Positions 26,704 through 35,727 of a stretch of DNA of 62,553 nt are shown piece after piece; the stretch's first letter is position 1; every line of letters starts with the position of its first letter. Made by a program: the position numbers and the translations under genes. The notes below the pieces were generated by a model. That model was not told the origin of the DNA. It did not search any database and was given only the letters and a program-made list of their open reading frames with translations. Origin of the DNA: Microcaldota archaeon (lineage in GTDB: Archaea > Micrarchaeota > Micrarchaeia > Micrarchaeales > CABMGC01); contig JAGWGN010000003.1 in NCBI GenBank assembly GCA_028867335.1, positions 1-62,553 of the forward strand, in the 5' to 3' direction.

Positions 26704-27171
26704 ATGGAAACTTGCGAGATTTGCGGGAAGGCGACGGACAAGATATTTTTTGCTAGGATTGAGGAGGCTAACATGTGGGTCTGCACCTCCTGCTCGCGCG
26801 GGAAGAAGATACTTAAGAGCGTGGACCTCTCGGAAAAGAAGAAGGCGATGAGCTTCTCCAAGGAGAAGGAGGAAGAGGAGATAGTCGAGCACTTCGGCGA
26901 GAGGATACGCAAGGCAAGGGAGACCCTCGGGCTGCCGCTGAGCGTTCTTGCGGAGCGGATCAGCGAGAAGGAGAGCACGCTTGACAGGATCGAGAAGGAG
27001 AAGGGGCTGCCGACAGAGACTCTCAGAAAGAAACTCGAGAAGGAGCTTGGAATCAAGCTCTCGATCAAGAGCATGGGGAGCGACTACTCAGGCGGGTACG
27101 GGAAGAAGGAGCCGCTGACCCTTGGGGACGCAGCGTTCACGAAGCTTGCAAAGAAGGACGAAGGTGAGTAG
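26704..27171 (+). CDS. Archaeal multiprotein bridging factor aMBF1
   Basis: Zinc ribbon CEICGKATDKIFFARIEEANMWVCTSC plus Cro/C1 HTH. Confidence 0.9.
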   Translation: METCEICGKATDKIFFARIEEANMWVCTSCSRGKKILKSVDLSEKKKAMSFSKEKEEEEIVEHFGERIRKARETLGLPLSVLAERISEKESTLDRIEKEKGLPTETLRKKLEKELGIKLSIKSMGSDYSGGYGKKEPLTLGDAAFTKLAKKDEGE

Positions 27172-28230
27172 TTGGCAGTAGAACTGGGGAAGCTTGTCGC
27201 TGAGGTAAAGGAGAATATATCGCTCAGCGAGCTCGCAGGCAAGAGGATTGGAATTGACGCCTATAACACGATCTACCAGTTCATCTCGATAATAAGGGGA
27301 CCTGACGGATCCCCGCTCACAGACTCTAAAGGGAGAGTGACGAGCCATCTCTCCGGGCTGTTCTATAGGACCACGAACCTGCTTGAGCAGGGAGTGATAC
27401 CGATCTTCGTGTTTGACGGGAAGCCGCCGGTTCTCAAGCAGCGCACCCTTGAGGCAAGGGCAAATAGGAGAGAGGAGGCGCTTGCCGAGTGGGAGAAGGC
27501 GAAGGCAAAGGGCCAGGTGGAGGAGGCAAGGGGATACGCGGTTGCAAGCAGCAGGATTAACAAGTGGATAGTGGACAGCTCAAAGGAGCTGCTCACGCAC
27601 ATGGGGGTGCCGTACATCCAGGCGCCAAGCGAGGGGGAGGCGCAGGCGGCGAGGATGGTGAGGGATGGAGTATCATATGCTGCCGCAAGCCAGGACTATG
27701 ACCTCTTCCTTTTCGGCGCAGAGGTGATAATAAGAAACGTCACCATAACCGGAAAGCGCAAGCTCCCTGGAAAGAGCATCTACATAGATGTCGAGCCCGA
27801 GAGGATCTTCCTAAAAAAGTTCCTTGAGAAGATGGGGCTGAGCAGAAAGGAGCTGGTCTTGATGGGAATGCTGATAGGCACGGACTTCAACGAGGGGGTG
27901 AAGGGGGTCGGACCGAAGAACGCGCTCAAGATAGTGAAGGAGCACAAGAACCTCAAAGCAATCGAGGAGTATGTCAAACAGAGATATGATTACGAGTTCG
28001 AGGTAGATCCGCAGGAGGTAGAAAAGATATTCCTTGAGCCCGACACGATAGAGATAACCGCGGCCGCGCTTGACGAGAAGATCAGAAGCGCAGTGCCTGA
28101 CAAGGGAGCGATAATGAAATTCATGTGCGATGAGCACGAGTTTTCAGTCGACAGGATAACCAGGTCGGCGGACAGGCTCATGGCGCTCAAGCACAGCTCG
28201 GGACAAAAAGGCATAAATAGCTGGCTATGA
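27172..28230 (+). CDS. fen: Flap endonuclease 1
   Basis: GKRIGIDAYNTIYQFIS, FVFDGKPP, APSEGEAQAARM, ASQDYDLFLFGA; TTG start. Confidence 0.95.
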   Translation: MAVELGKLVAEVKENISLSELAGKRIGIDAYNTIYQFISIIRGPDGSPLTDSKGRVTSHLSGLFYRTTNLLEQGVIPIFVFDGKPPVLKQRTLEARANRREEALAEWEKAKAKGQVEEARGYAVASSRINKWIVDSSKELLTHMGVPYIQAPSEGEAQAARMVRDGVSYAAASQDYDLFLFGAEVIIRNVTITGKRKLPGKSIYIDVEPERIFLKKFLEKMGLSRKELVLMGMLIGTDFNEGVKGVGPKNALKIVKEHKNLKAIEEYVKQRYDYEFEVDPQEVEKIFLEPDTIEITAAALDEKIRSAVPDKGAIMKFMCDEHEFSVDRITRSADRLMALKHSSGQKGINSWL

Positions 28231-28240
28231 GAATCTGCTC

Positions 28241-28759
28241 ATGGCGAAAAAGAAGATCGACGATCCTATTGCTTACCTAAACAACTTCTTCACAAGCGAC
28301 GAGAACATGAAGAACCTCTTCAACGCGCTAGTCAGGGAACTCATAGAAAGCATGGAGGAGCAGAGCAACAAGGCGCCGGTCACGTACGGGATAAACTTCA
28401 CGGTCAAGAACGGAGAGGCTTCAGTCAACCAGATCGGAGCGCCAAGGCCATCGGGGGGCACGGAGCTGCAGGAGGAGAGGGAACCGCTTGTGGACGTGAT
28501 TGGCGATGAGAAGAGGATAACAGTCATCGCAGAAGTCCCTGGGGTCGACAAGTCTGAGATAAAGCTCAGGTACGAGCCTTCCATACTTGAGATATACGCG
28601 AAGGGGAGGGACATCAACAGGAACTACTTCAAGCGCGTGAATCTACCATACCACATGGCAACAGGGACAATCAGGGCAAATTACACCAACGGTGTGCTGG
28701 AAGTCACGATGAAGAAAGGGAATAAGAAGGTTAACGCAGATAGTATTACAATCGAATAG
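28241..28759 (+). CDS. Small heat-shock protein (Hsp20/alpha-crystallin)
   Basis: VIAEVPGVDKSEIKLRYEPSILEIYA..FKRVNLPYHMATGTIRANYTNGVLEVTMKK. Confidence 0.82.
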   Translation: MAKKKIDDPIAYLNNFFTSDENMKNLFNALVRELIESMEEQSNKAPVTYGINFTVKNGEASVNQIGAPRPSGGTELQEEREPLVDVIGDEKRITVIAEVPGVDKSEIKLRYEPSILEIYAKGRDINRNYFKRVNLPYHMATGTIRANYTNGVLEVTMKKGNKKVNADSITIE

Positions 28760-28767
28760 GTTTTGCA

Positions 28768-28887
28768 ATGCAGATCAACGTAAAAAAGAAGCAGAGAAAG
28801 ATTGGTAAGAACTACAGGAGCAGAAAGGCTCACAGGCTCAAGGCGAAGGCAAGGAAGAGGCTCAAGGCCACAAGGAAGAGAAAGTAA
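28768..28887 (+). CDS. 39-aa highly basic protein MQINVKKKQRKIGKNYRSRKAHRLKAKARKRLKATRKRK
   Basis: ATG 8 nt after the hsp20 stop; 20 of 39 residues are Lys/Arg; stop abuts the next convergent gene; below the ORF-track size cutoff. Confidence 0.65.
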   Translation: MQINVKKKQRKIGKNYRSRKAHRLKAKARKRLKATRKRK

Positions 28888-29472
28888 TCAGACAAGGTCA
28901 TTGTACATCTTGTCGTTGAACTCGTAGGCCGTGACGTCCTCCCCTGAAAGGGATAGGCCCTCGAGCAGCTTCTCGATGCTGTCGAATCCTCCAAACCCCT
29001 TGTCCATGTCAAATGCGACTATCTTTCCCAAGAACTCCGAGTAGACTATGAACCTCCTCTCATTCGGCTTTATCACGGTTATAACCTTGGCGGTGACATT
29101 GCCAAGCGCGATCAGCATGCTGCACAGAAGAGTCGCCTGGTCGAATATGTCTCCAGCACCCGATTTTATCGTATCGGTTGGGGTAAGCCAGAACTCGATC
29201 GGAAGGCTAACAGTTGAGACCTCATTCTTTACATACTCATATGCAAGCTTCGCGGCCTCAATGTAGTCATTTGGGAAGGAATAGTCGCTGAAGGCATTCT
29301 TTATGCGGTTGGAGACCGCTATGACGCTCTGGTCTGTTGGGAGGATCAGCTTGGGGAGCTCTGCGACGTTTAGGTTCTCCTTCTCCTCAATGTAGTCCTT
29401 GTAGCGCAGTATTATCGCTAGATACAGCTGGTTATACTTCTTGAGCAATTCTGCTTCTTGTGGTGTCTCCAT
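28888..29472 (-). CDS. Transglutaminase-like fold protein lacking the expected catalytic Cys/His
   Basis: PTDTIKSGAGDIFDQATLLCSMLIALGNVTAKVITV aligns with the GDCED.A.LL..LLRA.G pattern, with Cys replaced by Ile. Confidence 0.6.
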   Translation of the reverse strand: METPQEAELLKKYNQLYLAIILRYKDYIEEKENLNVAELPKLILPTDQSVIAVSNRIKNAFSDYSFPNDYIEAAKLAYEYVKNEVSTVSLPIEFWLTPTDTIKSGAGDIFDQATLLCSMLIALGNVTAKVITVIKPNERRFIVYSEFLGKIVAFDMDKGFGGFDSIEKLLEGLSLSGEDVTAYEFNDKMYNDLV

Positions 29473-29550
29473 CAAAACGCTCGATGAGTTAAGTTTAAAT
29501 ATTAAACCGATTTTATATAGCTTAGAAAGAGATAATAGCATATTGTTCTG

Positions 29551-30528
29551 TTGATTCTAGGAATGCTGCTTTCAGAAATTTGTGACGATGAGAGTATGGC
29601 AGAATGCTTTGAGAAAATACCTGGAGAAGTTTGGGTCGGATGCGGGGATAGGAGAATAAATGAGGAATTGGATAGGTTGGCAGACGAAGAACATAAGTCT
29701 CACATGGTAGACATATTCACGCCAAGGAATGCTGCGGGAAACATTAAAAGTCTACCAAAAACAATTGAAAGACATATAAGGGAAAATCTGAAAGAAGACG
29801 GAACTTGTAATATCCAGAAGCTAAAGATAATAGGACACACGAAATGCGGTGCTTTAGACATCGTGTTCGACGTCTTGACGGGAAAAATGCAGGTAGACAT
29901 ACAGCTTAGAGAGGTCCTGATTAACCAGTATAAGGACTTCAAGGTTAATCTGGAGTTAAGCAGAGAAGAAAACTTGAGGGTACTAGAGAAGTTTCACCTT
30001 GAAAAACAGGAAGAAAATGCTCGGCAATTGCTTGATTATATCCAAACCAAGACGGGGATAAATACGAGTGGAATAATAATTGAGAGTATGCTTATCGATA
30101 CTGATGCCGTCGATAAGACCGAATCCCAGCCGGATTATAAAAACATGAGGTATGTGGTGGTGGTTGATACACCGCTGAAAAATAAAAAGTTTACTGGAGT
30201 TGTGGACCAGATTAGAAATACGGACAGATGTTGCAACAAATACACAACATATTTTTTCAATGTGGATCCGGAGGATTGCGCCACGGGATTGCAGATATTT
30301 GCCAGGCTAGGTGCTGAAAAGTTCTACGTTTCCTATGAAGAAAAGATAGATAATGCCAGAAAAGATGGCCTTAGTGTGGAGATGCTCCAAAGGGTCATGC
30401 AAGTTAGGAGTTCTGTATCACAAGTAAACAAGGACTCACAGGTAATACCGATTAAGACTGAGGGTTTGCACGAAAGCAATTTGCAATCATACAGAATCAG
30501 CTCTGCAATTAAGACCAAAGTGCACTAA
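29551..30528 (+). CDS. Divergent beta-carbonic anhydrase-like protein (325 aa)
   Basis: VWVGCGDRRI (CxDxR), TPRNAAGNI, LKIIGHTKCGALDIV (HxxC); TTG start or ATG 29563. Confidence 0.65.
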   Translation: MILGMLLSEICDDESMAECFEKIPGEVWVGCGDRRINEELDRLADEEHKSHMVDIFTPRNAAGNIKSLPKTIERHIRENLKEDGTCNIQKLKIIGHTKCGALDIVFDVLTGKMQVDIQLREVLINQYKDFKVNLELSREENLRVLEKFHLEKQEENARQLLDYIQTKTGINTSGIIIESMLIDTDAVDKTESQPDYKNMRYVVVVDTPLKNKKFTGVVDQIRNTDRCCNKYTTYFFNVDPEDCATGLQIFARLGAEKFYVSYEEKIDNARKDGLSVEMLQRVMQVRSSVSQVNKDSQVIPIKTEGLHESNLQSYRISSAIKTKVH

Positions 30529-30538
30529 GAGCATCAAA

Positions 30539-31060
30539 TCATTTGGACAGGGCCAACCCGGCCTTAAGAATTCCGAGCACAAGAGCGTATGGGGTGGGAG
30601 GGTTTCCAGGGACTCTTATAGCTACTGGCACCACTTCTTCTACTCTGCCGCTTTTGTACACTGCGCTGCTTTTTGAAAATAGTCCTCCGCTTACAGCCCC
30701 GTCACCTGCAGCAACAACAGCCTTAGGAGAGGGCATGGCAGCATACGTCTTTTCCAAAGCTCGTTTCATGTTTACAGAAACTGGACCGCTTACGAGCAGA
30801 ACGTCTGCGTGCCGTGGTGAGGCTGTGAAGTGTACTCCGAACCTCTCGCAATCAACCTGAGGCGAATTTGCAAGTCCCTCCTCAATCTCCACATCGTTGG
30901 AAGAACCGCAGTCTATCATCCTTACGGTGATTGAACGAGCAAATGGTGAAAGCGAGCGCTTCTTGAGCAGCTCGGCGATTTCTCTTATGACTTTGGAGTC
31001 CGAATCCTTGGAGATTTTGTCCGTTTTTGGATTTTTCAACAATGCGTGGAATTCATTCAT
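30539..31060 (-). CDS. HyfI/NuoB-like small subunit lacking all four cluster Cys
   Basis: DCGSSNDVEIE...VDCERFGVHFTASPRHADVLLVSGPVSVNM...GDGAVSGG...VPGNPPTP. Confidence 0.85.
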   Translation of the reverse strand: MNEFHALLKNPKTDKISKDSDSKVIREIAELLKKRSLSPFARSITVRMIDCGSSNDVEIEEGLANSPQVDCERFGVHFTASPRHADVLLVSGPVSVNMKRALEKTYAAMPSPKAVVAAGDGAVSGGLFSKSSAVYKSGRVEEVVPVAIRVPGNPPTPYALVLGILKAGLALSK

Positions 31061-31069
31061 TCTATCACC

Positions 31070-32623
31070 CTACAAATCTGCCCCCGAATATGAGAGATTG
31101 AAGCTTTTATTTATCAGAGGGAAATCGGCAATTATATTGGATTTTACGGCTTTCTCGATCGCCCTCCAGTTGCGGAAGGAGGCGGTTCTGATAGAAAGTC
31201 TGGCAAGCCTTCCTTTTTTCCCAAATTGAACCACAAACGTGCATCCTCCTCGCGGGGCTTCACATACACCTATCCCGAAGCTGCCAGATGGAATTCCGGC
31301 CAACGCCTTATCTGTTTTTGTAGCGACTGGACCCGATGGAATTTCATTTATCTCGGATGAGATCAGTCTAATCGACTCTTTCATTTCGCCGAGTTTGACT
31401 GTAAAGCGGGCAAGGACATCTCCATCTGAGGCAATGACCTCCTTGAATTGGCGCCTCGCATATGCGCCGTATGGAAGATGCCTGCGGATATCGCAACTTA
31501 TTCCGCATGCGCGGGCGGCGGGCCCTACAAGTGCAAGCTCCTTGGCAGTCTGAGGAAATACTCTTCCGGTGGTAAAGACCCTGTCCAAAAATGTTGATGA
31601 GGTCATTGTAAGGCCCTCGACCTGAAGCAAGTATCTGGAAAATTTGGCCAAGGCAGCTTTTAATCCGCCGAGTTTCTCTGGTGCGATGTTCCTAGAAACT
31701 CCCCCTATGACAACCAGATCTCTGAGGAAGCGGTTCCCGAATGTCGTTTCGTTGAGGCGCATCATTTCCTCCCTCAGCAAAAGAAACTGAGAAGAGGAGG
31801 CATAGTAGCCTATGTCCATGGACATCCCTCCTAGATCTGCAAGATGATTGTAGATTCTTTCCATCTCCAGAAGGATAAGACGTAGCGATTCGGAACGGGA
31901 TGGCACCTTTATTCCACATGCGCTTTCTATGGACTGGGCGTACGCTACGGAATTCGAGACAGATTCGTCACCGGATATCTGCTCGATTAAGGGGAGGAGC
32001 GTGGCGGCTTCCTTGTTCTCTGCGAGCTTCTCTGTGCCCTTATGTAGATAGGATAGACGCACTTCCAGTTTGTTAATTTTTTCACCTATCACATGAAACC
32101 TGAAATGTCCCGGCTCTATTATCCCTGCGTGCACAGGGCCGACTGGGATCTGGAACTCACCCTCCGCGCCGGTGCCTGCAAAGTTGTATCCTGATGCTTT
32201 GGGGGTTTTTTGCCTCTTCACAAATTTGGCACTCTCCGGATGAATTAGTATAGGACGCTGGTCCTGAAGGCCGATAAACTTTTTGCCTGATCTCTCAAGC
32301 ATTTTCCTCTCGTCCCAAACAGACCCGGGGATTAATTCGGAGATGGAGTGAAAAACGCTAGAGTGCGCCCAGAAAATTAGCATCTTGCCAAACTTTGGCA
32401 TGCGGAAAAGATACGCAGCTGCCCATTCCCCCGAACTGGAATAGGGGTATGCGAAACCGGAATCGAAAACGCCGCCACGGGTGAGGCATTGTGAGCAGGC
32501 CTCAGGGATTGCTTTCGGATCAGTCTGGACCCAAACGGCGGACTTGGAATCGGCAACCCTGAGCTTTTTGAGTACCGGCTCTTTTGCGAGTTCCTCGATG
32601 AATTTTTTGAGTTTCGTATCCAT
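31070..32623 (-). CDS. HyfG/NuoCD-like large subunit lacking all NiFe Cys ligands
   Basis: PVGPVHAGIIEPGHFRF, YLHKGTEKLAENK, IEQISGDESVSNSVAYAQSIE, ERIYNHLADLGGMSMDIGY, C-term SFNLSYSGADL. Confidence 0.88.
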   Translation of the reverse strand: MDTKLKKFIEELAKEPVLKKLRVADSKSAVWVQTDPKAIPEACSQCLTRGGVFDSGFAYPYSSSGEWAAAYLFRMPKFGKMLIFWAHSSVFHSISELIPGSVWDERKMLERSGKKFIGLQDQRPILIHPESAKFVKRQKTPKASGYNFAGTGAEGEFQIPVGPVHAGIIEPGHFRFHVIGEKINKLEVRLSYLHKGTEKLAENKEAATLLPLIEQISGDESVSNSVAYAQSIESACGIKVPSRSESLRLILLEMERIYNHLADLGGMSMDIGYYASSSQFLLLREEMMRLNETTFGNRFLRDLVVIGGVSRNIAPEKLGGLKAALAKFSRYLLQVEGLTMTSSTFLDRVFTTGRVFPQTAKELALVGPAARACGISCDIRRHLPYGAYARRQFKEVIASDGDVLARFTVKLGEMKESIRLISSEINEIPSGPVATKTDKALAGIPSGSFGIGVCEAPRGGCTFVVQFGKKGRLARLSIRTASFRNWRAIEKAVKSNIIADFPLINKSFNLSYSGADL

Positions 32624-32625
32624 AG

Positions 32626-34092
32626 TTACACCTTTATTAGCACTGCGATTGCCGCGTTGACCAGATTAGCGATAAGTGTGGGGGCAAGCAGACCTAGAAC
32701 GATTGCTAGCGCAAAGAGGCCCCATACGCACGCTAGCGTAAGGGAGTCCGGGCGATACTTCTTGGGCTTTTGTAAAATCGGGCCGAAGGCCATCCTAGAG
32801 GACCTGAAAAGGAATGTCCCGAATGCGATGGTGGTGAAGACCACCAAAAGCAAGACCACCAGATAGTTGCCGGTCGCAAGTGCCGCTGCCACAAGAACAA
32901 TCTCGGAGATGAACGTACCGAATGGTATACTGCCTGCAAGTCCGATGTTGGCAAGCACAAACACCTTGCCTATCGCAGGCATCACTGAGGACACACCGGT
33001 TATCTTAGATATCTCCTTGGTGCCGTAGACCTGATTTAGTATCCCGCCCAAAAAGAAGGCAAGAGGCTTTGCTATTGAGTGCGAGACAACGTGAAATAGT
33101 GCCGCAAACAGACCCAATGGGCCGCCCACCCCCACCGCAAGGGCGATTATCCCCATGTTCTCTACGCTTGAATATGCAAGCAATCGCTTGTAGTTGGTCT
33201 GGGAGAACAGCCTAAGTGACGCAAGTATCAGCGAGATTGCGCCGAAAGTGAGAAACAGCAAAGAGCCAAAGGATGATGTGCCTACGCTGCCAAAGAGGAT
33301 CGGGTATGCCCTGAGTATCGCGTAGAATGCTGTAACGAGAAGCACTCCCGAGAGCAGTGCGCTAACCGGAGTTGGCGCCTGTCCATGCGCGTCTGGAAGC
33401 CACTCGTGGAGCGGGACCAGGCCCATCTTCGTGCCGTATCCGACAAAGATGAACGCGAAAGCAAGCTTGAGGTATATTGGCAGGATTTGGTGCGAGCTGG
33501 CAAGCACATTGCTGAAGCTGAAGTTCACTGGCAATCCAGCCTGCTGCAAGCCGTATCCCAAAATCATAAGGCCGACTAGTGCCAGAGTAATGCCAAGTGA
33601 GCATATCACAAAGTACTTCCATGCCGCCTCGACGGAATCCTTGGTGCCGTAAAAGCTGATTAGAAACACGGACGTGAGCGTCGTGGCTTCAAGTCCCGCC
33701 CAGATCATCAAAAAGTCCGAGGCTAGGGTCACGAGGATCATGCAGGAGAGGAATGCGAGCAGCAGCGCGTAGTAGCTCCAAACTCTCTCCTCCTTGAATA
33801 TTCCCTCCCTTATCTCTTCTCTGAGGTATCCTCGCGAGTATACTATGACAAACAGAGTGATGGCAGTAGTGACTAGGGTGAATAGGAAACCCAGGGAATC
33901 CAGGTAGAGGAAACCGAACAGACCACTAACTGGCTGGGTGGAAAGGCTGCCAGTCATTCCAGAGACCAAAAGGGAGATTAAGGATAGAAGTCCGCCCGCC
34001 ATGGCAAGCCCTTCGACGACCTGCAGGTTCTTGCGGAAGAGCAATATTGCTGCAACGAACATCAACGGAATCAAAAGTATTAGTTCAATCAT
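32626..34092 (-). CDS. HyfF/NuoN-like proton-translocating antiporter-type subunit
   Basis: LASDFLMIWAGLEATTLTSVFLI, GTKMGLVPLHEWLPDAHGQAPTPVSALLSGVLL, SSVENMGIIALAVG. Confidence 0.9.
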   Translation of the reverse strand: MIELILLIPLMFVAAILLFRKNLQVVEGLAMAGGLLSLISLLVSGMTGSLSTQPVSGLFGFLYLDSLGFLFTLVTTAITLFVIVYSRGYLREEIREGIFKEERVWSYYALLLAFLSCMILVTLASDFLMIWAGLEATTLTSVFLISFYGTKDSVEAAWKYFVICSLGITLALVGLMILGYGLQQAGLPVNFSFSNVLASSHQILPIYLKLAFAFIFVGYGTKMGLVPLHEWLPDAHGQAPTPVSALLSGVLLVTAFYAILRAYPILFGSVGTSSFGSLLFLTFGAISLILASLRLFSQTNYKRLLAYSSVENMGIIALAVGVGGPLGLFAALFHVVSHSIAKPLAFFLGGILNQVYGTKEISKITGVSSVMPAIGKVFVLANIGLAGSIPFGTFISEIVLVAAALATGNYLVVLLLVVFTTIAFGTFLFRSSRMAFGPILQKPKKYRPDSLTLACVWGLFALAIVLGLLAPTLIANLVNAAIAVLIKV

Positions 34093-34101
34093 AATATCAT
34101 C

Positions 34102-35724
34102 TCATTGTTCCTCGAGCAGGTGGTCAAGATTCCTGCTATCCAGCCCCCCTATTGCATCGTTTACCTTGAAGGCGAGCACTAGCGCGACCACCACCAACGT
34201 GAGTATGTCGAAGAGGGTTGCAATCTCCCCGAAGAACGGTATTTGGAGCGAAAGTGCGGTTGGCAAAAGCACAAGGCCGTTCTCCAAGATTAGGAAGCCC
34301 ATTGCCTGCAAAAGCACGTGCGTTTTCGTTGCGATTATCAGCCCTCCAATCAGAATGATCGAAAATGCTACAGGCAAGAGTGGGTTGTGCACGCCGAGCA
34401 CCGCGGTTATCGAGTAGGAGAGTACTATTAAAAATCCGGAGAGTATCAGGCTCTTGGATACGCTTAGTGGTGAACCAAGGAATATTGGATCGACGTTCAG
34501 TATGTTCTTTGAGTCCTTCTGCAATGTGCTGAAAGCACGGACTAGCAGCAGTGGCAGTATGATGACCTTGAATAGTATCGTGGATCCCAGTCGCCAATAG
34601 GTGCTTGTGTCGCCAACTGTCAATGCAATCGATCCGAAGAGCAGGGCAAGTGCCACGCTCTGGACGATGTATATTTCAAGCCTCCTTTTGAAGGTTGCGC
34701 TGAAGAGGAAGTAGAGGGAGGTAGCAAGCATTATGAAAGGCAGGACCGCCTCAAAGCCGCCTGTCGGCAAATTGTTGAATATCTTGCTTAGGAATGCGAT
34801 GAGGGAGAGGAGCAGTGAGAATGTGAGGAGCTTCGGTATCTCGAAGAGCCTCCACTTCGGGGTTAGGCTCTCAAGCGATGCTGTGAGAACACCAAGCAGA
34901 AGAACAGTCAGTAAAAAGACGGCGGCTGAAAGTAGAGGACTGGAGGATAGTATAGGGAGGCCGAAGGGCAGGAAGAGTATTGCGAACAGGCCGAAGAATA
35001 CGACGGTCTTGGCTGCGTTAGCCCACTCAATCAGCGCAAGCAGCGGACCAGAATAGTCAAGGATCATCGCCTCGTGAACCATGGTGAGTTCCAAGTGGGT
35101 CGCAGGGTTGTCGAAAGGAAGCCTTCCAGTTTCTGCAAGTATTGCGATGAATAGGGCAATTCCTGCAAGCCAAAACGCAGGGGAGACCAGGATTCCGGGC
35201 CAGTTTGCAGCAGTCGTTGAAACCACAGAGGACATGCTCACGTTGCCATTTAGGGTGAATGCTGCGAAGAAAACAATCGCGGCGAAAAGCAGGGGCTCAA
35301 GAAGTATAGAGTATAGCATTTCTCGGCTAGCTCCGATTCCGCCAAATGCGCTTCCTGTGTCAAGGGCCGCAAGCGCGCTCATGAACCTGCCGATTGCAAA
35401 CAGGTATATGAACATGACCAAATCCGCGGCAATCAGGTTGTTTGGAAAGAGTATTGGTAGGACCATGGCGGCTAGGGCGACTGATCCGAAAAATGCTATT
35501 GGTGCCGCTATGAAAACCCAGGAGGAGGTCGAACTAATTACCATGTCCTTCATAAAGAGCTTGAGGATGTCTAGATAGGGCTGGTATATGGGTGCGCCAA
35601 TCCTGCTCTGGAAGCGCGCCTTCACCTTTCTCATCACGCCTACAAGTAGGGGCGCAATCAAAAATATGAATGCGACCTGAAGCACCGAGTTTAACACAGT
35701 ATTGTAATCCATATTAAATATCAA
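34102..35724 (-). CDS. Fusion of HyfC/NuoH-like and HyfE/NuoK-like membrane subunits
   Basis: N-half RIGAPIYQPYLDILKLFMKD, LAETGRLPFDNPATHLELTMVHEAMILDYSGPLLA; C-half VLLQAMGFLILENGLVLLPTALS. Confidence 0.85.
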   Translation of the reverse strand: MIFNMDYNTVLNSVLQVAFIFLIAPLLVGVMRKVKARFQSRIGAPIYQPYLDILKLFMKDMVISSTSSWVFIAAPIAFFGSVALAAMVLPILFPNNLIAADLVMFIYLFAIGRFMSALAALDTGSAFGGIGASREMLYSILLEPLLFAAIVFFAAFTLNGNVSMSSVVSTTAANWPGILVSPAFWLAGIALFIAILAETGRLPFDNPATHLELTMVHEAMILDYSGPLLALIEWANAAKTVVFFGLFAILFLPFGLPILSSSPLLSAAVFLLTVLLLGVLTASLESLTPKWRLFEIPKLLTFSLLLSLIAFLSKIFNNLPTGGFEAVLPFIMLATSLYFLFSATFKRRLEIYIVQSVALALLFGSIALTVGDTSTYWRLGSTILFKVIILPLLLVRAFSTLQKDSKNILNVDPIFLGSPLSVSKSLILSGFLIVLSYSITAVLGVHNPLLPVAFSIILIGGLIIATKTHVLLQAMGFLILENGLVLLPTALSLQIPFFGEIATLFDILTLVVVALVLAFKVNDAIGGLDSRNLDHLLEEQ

Positions 35725-35727
35725 CCA

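Noticed and set aside
29493-29507. Palindrome GTTTAAATATTAAAC between the transglutaminase-like and CA-like genes
   Set aside because: AT-rich and overlapping probable TATA elements; too easily formed by chance
33938-35578. Plus-strand ORFs over the Hyf-like genes (33938..34417, 35081..35578)
   Set aside because: Antisense to strongly conserved membrane subunits; artefacts
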